Assembly: GCA_949358305.1 (NCBI GenBank)
Contig: OX442320.1
Location: forward strand, 5,286,259-5,350,258
Origin: Strigamia acuminata
Lineage: Eukaryota; Arthropoda; Chilopoda; Geophilomorpha; Linotaeniidae
DNA: 64,000 nt
Direction of reading: 5' to 3'
The translations under genes were made by a program, and so were the position numbers. Positions 57,601 through 64,000 of this stretch are shown here, piece by piece; the first letter of the stretch is position 1; every line of letters starts with the position of its first letter. Below the pieces are notes generated by a model, which was not told the DNA's origin, did not search any database, and saw nothing but the letters and a program-made list of their open reading frames with translations.

Positions 57601-57627
57601 GTTCTCCGGATCGATGATTAGCTGCAT
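48628..57627 (-). CDS. MARS1: Methionyl-tRNA synthetase, cytosolic (16 exons, complete)
   Basis: Charges tRNA-Met with methionine in the cytosol. Exons are 57627-57522, 57282-57198, 55854-55773, 55697-55493, 55430-55315, 55259-55027, 54556-54440, 54380-54177, 54052-53776, 53225-53055, 52997-52784, 52025-51680, 51055-50951, 50894-50711, 50317-50045 and 48759-48628. They total 2850 nt, in frame, giving 949 residues (human about 900). The order is a GST-like N-terminal region (from [17 protein letters not shown] to about 200), a linker, and a class I core with PHLGN (298-302, HIGH motif). Next come four zinc-type CxxC pairs (CENC, CPLC, CDAC, CKLC, about 408-454), KFSKS (612-616, KMSKS motif) and the anticodon-binding helices. 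A Lys-rich insert (exon 15) and a WHEP-like tail ([20 protein letters not shown]) end it. Weak donors are AAG|GTTTTT (exon 5) and AAA|GTTCTC (exon 10). The intron between exons 3 and 4 is short, in frame and stop-free. Confidence 0.95.
48945..49804. mobile_element. MITE-type element (TACCGTATATCCTCGCGTAT ends) inserted in the 31-bp array
   Basis: The left end TACCGTATATCCTCGCGTAT is mirrored by ATACGCGAGGTTATACGGTA. It splits the array unit exactly at a TA (..CTAAAATA / TAAATGTCT..), giving a clean TA target duplication. It is itself split by a TTAA-type element. Confidence 0.88.
49084..49525. mobile_element. piggyBac-like MITE with TTAA duplication (innermost)
   Basis: TTAACCCTTCCAACCC at the left and GGGTTGGAAGGGTTAA at the right give perfect 12-bp TIRs, with TTAA at both ends. 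Subterminal GATGGGC..TGACCCAG and GATGGGTC..TGACCCAG modules are mirrored. It is 442 bp with no transposase. Confidence 0.85.
50335..50680. repeat. ~20-bp A-rich minisatellite in MARS1 intron 14
   Basis: Units such as ATCAATAAAAATCAACATAA and ATGATATCAATAAATCAAC. Unit lengths vary between about 17 and 20 bp. Confidence 0.85.
51117..51670. repeat. 31-bp minisatellite in MARS1 intron 12, about 18 copies
   Basis: Units contain TAACGTTAAAATATCGTTTT followed by TCTTGATTTTA or a variant. The array ends within a few bases of the exon 12 donor at 51680. Confidence 0.93.
52120..52650. repeat. Degenerate repeat (ACGCGTAAAAATGGCA / CAATTTTACATACAAAAATA)
   Basis: Higher-order units of about 65 bp alternate GGCAGTTTTTACGCGTAAAA with GCAATTTTACATACAAAAAT. 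It fills the MARS1 intron between exons 11 and 12. Confidence 0.8.
53285..53700. repeat. ~20-bp minisatellite in MARS1 intron 9
   Basis: Core unit AAAAATCGCAAAATTTAACC, about 20 copies with variants. T/A runs recur at about 10-bp spacing inside the unit. Confidence 0.9.
54640..55005. repeat. ~21-bp minisatellite in MARS1 intron 6
   Basis: Core AAAAATTGCATTTTTCGAGC and variants (GCATTTATCAAGCAAAAA). It abuts the exon 6 donor within about 20 bp, so exon 6 reads openly into the repeat for about 130 codons; this read-through is an artefact. Confidence 0.9.
55900..56990. repeat. Two adjacent 21-bp minisatellites in MARS1 intron 2
   Basis: Block 1 (56095-56345) has about 12 units containing AAAAGCATTTTTTACCGGTG. 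Block 2 (56519-56950) has about 20 near-perfect units containing AAAACCATTTTGTACCAGTA. Intermediate units between them (TTTTACCAGTATAAAAGCAT) show that block 2 arose from block 1. Confidence 0.96.
56993..57183. mobile_element. Pogo/Tigger-like MITE with GTCGATTATCCGAAC ends
   Basis: ACAGTAGAGCGTCGATTATC then CGAAC is mirrored by GTTCGGGTAATCGACACTCT then ACTC. It is inserted directly at the edge of the 21-bp array in MARS1 intron 2, about 15 bp from the exon 2 donor. Confidence 0.75.
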
Positions 57628-57638
57628 ATTCGACAATT

Positions 57639-57771
57639 ATGTGCTGGATGAGGCAACTTTTCGATGGAATTTCGGCCCACACGTGGCCGGCAGACACCAG
57701 GAAGGCGGCCAATGTCAAAAAGGAAGACTCGATGCTCCGTCTGATGGATGATTTGGATATTTATAAAGAGG
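57639..57771 (+). other. Possible divergent exon opposite the MARS1 start
   Basis: A 44-codon open stretch with ATG at 57639 and later in-frame ATGs, ending GATTTGGATATTTATAAAGA then G|GTTTGT. The composition (MLRLMDDLDIYKE) is protein-like but no family was recognised and no partner exon was found. It could equally be chance in the MARS1 upstream region. Confidence 0.2.
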
Positions 57772-59468
57772 TTTGTTTTTTTGACACTAGATGGGGTGAT
57801 TTGAATTTGAATAATTATAGGTTTAAGTCATCAGTTTTACAACTGTATCATGAAAAAACAAATAACTATTATTATTTTATAAAAAAAATAGAAATCTTAG
57901 ATATAATACATTTTTTTTATATAAAATATAACATCACTTATGTTTTACAGTACTTCCTGATTGTATAATTTTGCACGTGTAGAATGTTGTCTAAACATTA
58001 AATAACCATCATAGATGGTCCTCATCCAAGTTTATTAGCTCTATCCTAGGTTATAATTATATCTAAACATAGTCTAAAAATAATTATTTTATCTAAAAAA
58101 AAGTCTACAAATCATAATTTTGTCTAAATGCAATCTAAAAATCATAATTATGTTTAAAAATTATATAAACAGCTCTAATTGTATATAAAAACAGTCTAAA
58201 AATGATTATTTTATCTAAAAACAGTCTAAAAATGATTATTTTATCTAAAAACAGTCTAAAAATGATTATTTTATCTAAAAACAGTCTAAAAATGATTATT
58301 TTATCTAAAAACAGTCTAAAAATGATTATTTTATCTAAAAACAGTCTAAAAATGATTATTTTATCTAAAAACAGTCTAAAAATGATTATTTTATCTAAAA
58401 ACAGTCTAAAAATGATTATTTTATCTAAAAACAGTCTAAAAATGATTATTTTATCTAAAAACAGTCTAAAAATGATTATTTTATCTAAAAACAGTCTAAA
58501 AATGATTATTTTATCTAAAAACAGTCTAAAAATGATTATTTTATCTAAAAACAGTCTAAAAATGATTATTTTATCTAAAAACAGTCTAAAAATGATTATT
58601 TTATCTAAAAAAAGTCTAAAAATTATAATTTTGTCTAAAAATAGCCTATAAATCATATTTATGTTTAGAAATAGTATAATAATTTTCATTTTGTCTAAAA
58701 ATAATCTAAAAACCCATTTTCTTTGCTACAAATAGTCTAAAAACCCATTTTCTTTGCTACAAATAGTCTAAAAACCCTTAATTTTGTCTACAAATAGTCT
58801 AAAAACCCTTAATTTTGTCTACAAATAGTCTAAAAACCCTTAATCTTGTCTACAAATAGTCTAAAAACCCTTAATTTTGTCTACAAACAGTCAAGGCTAG
58901 ACTTAGATTGGTGATACAAAAAACTGCCACAAGAGTGCTCCAAAAATGAATACAATAGCGCACCAAGTGGCCAATAATTACAAATATCATTTGTAGCTTA
59001 TTACTAACAATTCCAATGTTCCAAGATCTTACCTTGCCCATGTCCCATTGGTTCATGGACGACTTCCGGTAGAAAAAAAAGTGAAAGTGCAGTAGTTCAC
59101 ATTTGGTTAAGTTTACTTCCTGTTAAATATGAATAACTAGACTTTAATAACTTATTATCGAAGGACAATGACAGGATGGAGAAGGGCTTTCTTTGGAAAG
59201 TACAACAATTGGGATTTAAATTAGATTAACACTGTTTAACTAATAAAATTAAATGGTTTTCTAATACCATGGCATAGTATAATGTATTTTTGACATTTAG
59301 AAATGAAAATTAGTAATGTTAATTTGAATTTCACCTGAAAAACAAGATTTTCCAGTTTTTACATCTTTAATGCGCATGCGTCTGTTCAAAATTACACAAT
59401 TCCTCTTTTTTTAAAGCTTTTAGACCTTCAGTTGAAACTTTGCACAAGTTTTGTGTGATTTGACTGAA
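57772..59468. other. Intergenic region between MARS1 and the CAP cluster
   Basis: Apart from the 30-bp array and its decayed edges (58060-58890), no gene was recognised. The segment 58890-59460 is non-repetitive and may hold the promoter of the plus-strand CAP gene. Confidence 0.5.
58195..58614. repeat. 30-bp minisatellite, about 14 near-perfect copies
   Basis: The unit contains AATGATTATTTTATCTAAAA plus ACAGTCTAAA. Consecutive units are virtually identical, which implies recent expansion. Flanking decayed units extend to about 58060 and 58890. Confidence 0.97.
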
Positions 59469-60712
59469 ATGGACACTCTTTTAATGGTAAGAACTCATTC
59501 CCAACTGATATATCTTCACATATTGAATTATCCATTAATTTTGCAGATATTGTCGTCAGTCTGTCTTCTTCAATTCCTCTTCCGTTTAAATGAAGCCAAT
59601 TGTAAGTATAAAAGTCTGTCTTCAACTCACACAATGTGTGTATACAGTGCAGAAGTGGCTTGCAAGGCCATCCATCGAGGTGTGATCGCTTCCGATGTCA
59701 AGGTTATTGTCGATTCCCACAACACAATACGCTCTCAAATAGCCATAAATAAGCCTGCTTCAAATATGCTCAGAATGGTATAACAACAATAAATAATAGC
59801 ATTTTTATTTGCACACTGAAGGATGTTTATTTAAGGAGTGGGATGCAGAATTAGCCGAAGTAGCTCAACGATTAGTCGATCAGTGCAAATATCAAAAAGA
59901 CTGCATGGACTGCAGAGTTGTGGGTAAGGAATACACTCTGGTGGTGAAAATTAACACTAAAATTCAAGTATCAATGGCGTAAGTATACAAATAATTCAAA
60001 TATTGATGACACTGCTTGGAAATTCATGTTTACTTTAGCGGAAAGTTAAGATTACGTTTGTAATTGTTTTTGATTTGTCAAGAACGGTTCAATGTTGGAC
60101 AAAACATTCATCGGAATCGAAAAGCTTTGGGAATAGTCGAAAACCTTAACGAAACTGCCCGATGGAAACGGATTGTAGAATCCTGGGCCAAGTCCAAAGC
60201 TCCAATTTCTGAATCTGTGAGAAAATCCTTCGTTCCGAATGAGGCGTACGTCACCTCTTCGCAGGTAGGCCTAATGAAATCAATAATAAGCCTGATATTC
60301 GGCTTCCAGTACACTTTTGAATGTGTACTTTCGTTTTTCTAAACGTTTAATCCGCTCACAAGTGTACTGGGATTTGAAGAAGAGAATTTTCCATCATTTT
60401 CTTTCTTCCTGTAGATAATTTGGGCCGAAAGCCGCTACGTGGGTTGTGGATTCATTAGTTTTGTAAACAATAATCAACTAGTCAAGAACTACGTCTGCAA
60501 TTACGGACCGGCGTAAGATTCGTGTTTACGGCTTTGATCTTATAATAACTGTCATTAATTCTGACGTCTGCAATTTCAATGGCGCCTAATTAATTTAATT
60601 TTGGTTCCTTCATTTCAGTGGAAACATGCTGGAAGAAGCCATCTATGAGGCTGGAGAGCCCTGCAGTACATGTCCAGGAAATTCATCTTGTTCAGCTGGT
60701 TTATGTAGTTGA
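59469..60712 (+). CDS. Secreted CAP-domain (SCP/venom allergen 5-like) protein (7 exons, complete)
   Basis: Exons are 59469-59486, 59547-59601, 59656-59777, 59836-59923, 60083-60264, 60415-60512 and 60619-60712. They total 657 nt, in frame, giving 218 residues. The first 18-nt exon plus exon 2 encode a signal peptide (MDTLLMILSSVCLLQFLF). The CAP core follows: VDSHNTIRSQ (CAP1-like helix), EWDAELAEVAQ, FNVGQN, IIWAESRYVGCGF and NYVCNYGP, then a Cys-rich tail CSTCPGNSSCSAGLCS. The exon 3 acceptor is TGCAGAAG just before 59656; the upstream CAG at 59647 breaks frame. The usual GHYTQ motif before the VGCGF strand reads AYVTSSQ, so the CAP-site histidine is lost. Function cannot be told from sequence; the family is secreted and often immune- or venom-related. 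Confidence 0.85.
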
Positions 60713-61575
60713 TTCAATTGTTATATAAAATGCACTTAAACAAACCAATCAAACCAGACTTTAATTATTTAAAAGTTGAAAACAACAACAAAATACAAAT
60801 AAGTTACATAAACCAATTGCTACTTTTGTAATTTATTAACCTTGACATTCTGCATCTCCATTATGCCACACATGACTTTATTTACATAGAAAACCATTAA
60901 TAATTATTGAATGCAAATTATCAACATAAGAGAAGGCGGATGTCTATCGAACTTCCACATCTTGTGTACCAAACAGGAAGTTGTGACGGAAACTGTAGAG
61001 CCTGGAGTGTCCGCACTCCGTCTTTCAATATGTTAATTTGTGACGCTGGTCAACTGTCAGCGCCACCTGTGTAAAAACATGCAAATAAATGTCTTATGTT
61101 AATTCTACTTACCAAGATGGCTGCTTTATTCACGACTCCGTAATAACCGATTTTATTACCAACAATATCAAACCAAGAAACACATTACACGTCGAGCGCA
61201 GCGGGTTTTAGTAACATCTTGCTGCCATGGCAGCTAACCATTGCCACAGTCCGTAGAAAGAATGGTCACTGTTAGTACTTAATCTGCCACCAGGGCGTGT
61301 CGCAAGCGCATCTGGCTCTAACCAGCGTGAATGATTTTTATGGACTATCATTAAAATAAAAAGACCAAAATCTATTGCTTATATAGTTAGTTTAATATAA
61401 GAAAAAAACATACAACAGCTCTAAAAACACATGAAATAATGAACAATGACACTACAATATAATGATAAAGTGGAAAATTACAATACAATTTTTAAAATTT
61501 TTATTCTTAAAATTTAATTTAATCTAGAACAGAAAAACAGACAACAAAAATTAAACAACAAACCAAATTGCAGGT
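60713..61575. other. Between convergent CAP genes; nothing coding seen
   Basis: 3' flanks of two convergent genes. No array or TIR element was recognised. A moderately GC-rich patch lies at 61180-61330. Confidence 0.5.
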
Positions 61576-62518
61576 TTAATAAATCTTACCACACAGTCCA
61601 AAATATCTCTTGGAGCATCGGCTTCCGCTAGGACATTCCGAACATGGTGGACCACGATTGTACATGGCCTCATCTAGCCAATTCCCACTAGCAAAACAAA
61701 CACAAATTACAACCAAACAACAACAAAAAAATCATTTTCCATCTCACTTAGGTCCATAATTACAAACAAACAACTTCTTCCAAAATCTATCATCTTTGTA
61801 GTATGTATATCCACATCCAACAGTTGATGTGTCCCACCAAACCATCTACAAACAAATCATTTATAGTTATCCATTATAATAAATAGTTATTTTAGAGTAC
61901 TTGAGTGTAATGTAAAGTTCCATGGACAATGCTGAATGAGTTGACAGTTGATGCAGGGAGAAGTGCAACTTCATCATACCAACCAAGAATGACTTTATCC
62001 CAACTAAAATCATCATCTGCCTTTGTTGAAGACCTCAAATAAACATTTTGGCCAACAGAAAACCTGTCTGTTTGATTTAAAATGTTTAAACAATATGTAA
62101 TGATTGTTTAAACACAACACTTACCAACTTCCCTGCATTTTGGACAATCGTGTTGGAATTTGCATTGTTCGGAGTGTTTTTGAGCTGTTTGTGCAAGTTC
62201 TTCATCCCATCTCTTTACAACAATGATAAAAAAATAAAATAAAATGAATTTAAACAATTGTTTTTTCCCTTTTGTGCTACCATTATTTGCATGTTTGAAG
62301 CCGGTGGCTGGTTTCTTCGCTTTTCGCCACCGGTTGCCACTTTCTGCCTCAGTTGGTTGTGGAAGTGCAGAATGAAATCCTTCTCTGCTTGGGTCAGTCC
62401 TGTGTAATGGATGTCACATGTTGGTGAGGGTTGCCTGCACATTGTATGTTTGGGAGAGAGTCTAGCGTACTTGCAGCTTAAGCATATGGTCCAGAGTGTG
62501 AGAAAAACTATGAGAAAG
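61576..62518 (-). CDS. CAP-domain (venom allergen 5-like) protein, 5' exon unresolved
   Basis: Exons are 62518-62471, 62434-62281, 62212-62125, 62067-61901, 61845-61748 and 61687-61576, in consistent phase. The first listed exon encodes a hydrophobic leader (FLIVFLTLWTICLSC) but no ATG; an in-frame TGA lies above it, so a tiny ATG exon is missing, as in the plus-strand paralogue, whose first exon is 18 nt. Next come YTGLTQAEKDFILHFHNQLR, KRRNQPPASNMQIM, RWDEELAQTAQKHSEQC, RFSVGQNV, TLHYTQMVWWDTSTVGCGY and NYGPNGNWLDEAMYNRG, then CSECPSGSRCSKRYFGLC. HYTQ is kept here, unlike the 59.5-kb gene. The 88-nt and 98-nt exons have the same length as in that paralogue. The stop TAA at 61576 follows GKIY; GTAAGA within those last codons could act as a donor, but no further exon was found. 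Confidence 0.8.
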
Positions 62519-62668
62519 CTGTTCCAAAAGACACAAATTCAATAATTTCACTCACAACTACTTTTATTATTAGAATAAGTTGGTTATAAACTGAATAAAT
62601 ACATAAATACTTTGAAATTGTTACAAAAACAAGAGAAACAATGGAAAAAAAATGGTTTTTGGGGCTTT

Positions 62669-64000
62669 TCACACCAAATTTTCATTCAAGCAACTTGTTG
62701 CAACAATCTTGACATCATCTAAAGAGGCATAGACAAGTCCAGTGTATGAAGGGTCATTGGGGATACTCAAATGAAAAAAGACCTAAATATACAAGAAATG
62801 AATAAATTTGATTTTTTTTAAAATTTTAAAACCTACAATAGAGAATCCCTTGAGTTGTTGTATGGGAATCTCCACATGTGTCCAGTGTTGTTTGTCCTCA
62901 GTTATCTCAGTTTCAATAGGAGGACCCATTAGTGACCAGGAGAAGACTTTGAGAGGGACTGATTTTGATCCATTCATCACGTGTTTCCTGTATCTGAGCA
63001 TCAGACAAGCGACTCCATTTGGTGAAGGGGCAATTCCATTCAAAATAAACAAAGCTGAGTTTCCCCCTCTGCCTATCCCAACCTCATAAAATTTCTCATC
63101 TGGAGTTTTGTGGGAAAACGAGAAAAAATAATAAATAAAATTTAAAAAAATAATTTTTTTTTTTTTATATATATATTTTTTTATATATATATTTTTTTAT
63201 ATACTTGGGGTTTCTAGTTCACTGTGTAATTGCCATTGGTCGACTCCGATGGATTTAATGGTGCAATCAATGGCGTCGAAAGTGCACGAAAGCAACGGTA
63301 AATCGAGGGAGAATTTATTTGAGATTATTTCGCTCGAATTGATGAGGTAGTTATTGATTTTTCCAACATTCCAATCTGGAAAAATGTTTTAATTATGTTT
63401 GGATTATTTTTTTGTTTCTGGTTAAACGTTAAACTCACCGCAGAGAGATTGGTTAGTGGCGCACTGCGAATTTGGCGGACATTTTGAACATGGCGGCCCT
63501 TTTTGGTAAATGCTTTTTCCGTCTAGGTCGTCGTCGTGTGTGGGGCCAAAAATGCACATGTATAAGTGGTAAATGGAGGATCCGGCGAGTTTGTAGGCAT
63601 TGAAGCCACAGCCAATTTGGTAGAGCTCAGCCCAGGCTAGCTGGAATTTGATTGGTTGTTGTTAAAATGTGAATTTTTTCGATTTTTTCGATTTTTTGGT
63701 GGATTTCTTACGGGCGCGTATGAGAAAATGTCGTATTTGGAGAGGTAATTGTCGATGAGGTCGGATGTGAATGTTTGTTTGAAGCCTTTGTACCAGAGGT
63801 TTTCGATGACGTTGGTCCAGTTTGGGAGGATTAGGTCTTTGTTTATGATTATGATGGACATTAGGTTCACGCCGTTTTGCTCTGAAAAGTTTGTTGGATT
63901 AGTTTGGGTTGGTGGTGGTTTTTGTTTTGGTTTTTTGGTGGTTTTATACCTCGGCCACAGCCATCAGCGAATTCTTGAGCTTTTTGGGCTAGTTTTTGGT
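62669..64000 (-). CDS. CAP domain joined to a MAM-like domain, 5' end outside window
   Basis: Exons are (64000)-63950, 63881-63712, 63640-63439, 63375-63205, 63099-62837 and 62782-62669, in consistent phase to a TGA at 62669. The N-terminal part visible is the second half of a CAP domain: LAQKAQEFADGCGR, then LPNWTNVIENLWYKGFKQTF, LAWAELYQIGCGFNAYKLAG, MCIFGP and the Cys-rich end GPPCSKCPPNSQC. After a junction the protein continues with LLSCTFDAIDCTIKSIGVDQ, NSALFILNGIAPSP, ACLMLRYRKHVMNGSKSVPL, HWTHVEIPIQQLKGFSIVFF and GLVYASLDDVKIVATSC. This pattern (FE/FD-C start, W-x-h-h-x-h-P, hhFxh, hhhDDh..C end) is that of an extracellular MAM adhesion domain. It probably encodes a secreted protein. 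The 202-nt exon appears to be a fusion of two CAP exons seen separately in the paralogues. Confidence 0.75.

Noticed and set aside
58135-58689. Repetitive 149-184 codon frames
   Set aside because: Products of the 30-bp array; no gene context.

Overview
The window looks like nuclear DNA from an AT-rich, repeat-laden invertebrate animal genome. The genes are split by GT-AG introns, there are no bacterial signals, and the encoded families are animal ones: a cyclin-dependent kinase of the CDK4/6 class, a cytosolic methionyl-tRNA synthetase with a GST-like N-terminus and a WHEP-like tail, choline/ethanolamine-kinase-like proteins, and CAP/venom-allergen proteins. The CAP sequences read most like arthropod ones. 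The species is not identifiable by eye, and 'arthropod' is only a weak inference.

Layout. Positions 1-7.8 kb are intergenic, with low-complexity DNA, one diverged MITE and a GC-rich island near 6.0-6.3 kb. From 29.5 down to 7.8 kb on the minus strand is a complete seven-exon CDK4/6 gene (361 codons plus stop). Its 14-kb first coding intron is packed with minisatellites, MITEs and several GC-richer non-repetitive islands that may be regulatory. An unrecognised short minus-strand gene tail lies at 30.8-31.3 kb, next to CpG-rich promoter-like DNA (31.6-33.7 kb).

From 35.5 to 48.4 kb there are three tandem, intact, eight-exon copies (A, B, C) of a kinase gene of the choline/ethanolamine kinase/APH superfamily, all on the minus strand. 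Copy C starts 259 bp below the stop of the MARS1 gene. Copy A carries a truncated piece of the MARS1 last exon upstream, which shows that A derives from a C-like locus. A degraded retroelement piece (CCHC zinc knuckle plus retropepsin-like frame) lies between A and B.

From 57.6 down to 48.6 kb is a complete 16-exon methionyl-tRNA synthetase gene (949 codons plus stop). Most of its larger introns hold private minisatellites, and its last intron is filled by a three-level nest of transposons. The right end (59.5-64.0 kb) is a CAP-domain cluster: one complete secreted CAP gene on the plus strand, one CAP gene on the minus strand with an unresolved first exon, and a minus-strand gene that joins a CAP domain to a MAM-like domain and runs off the window.

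Exon joins were worked out by hand from splice sites, reading phase and family similarity. For the kinase copies, CDK4/6, MARS1 and the first CAP gene, the exon sums are exact multiples of three, which supports the models strongly. A window-wide theme is tandem repeats whose unit lengths (about 20-22, 28-31, 41 and 62 bp) cluster near multiples of the DNA helical turn and sit mainly in introns.
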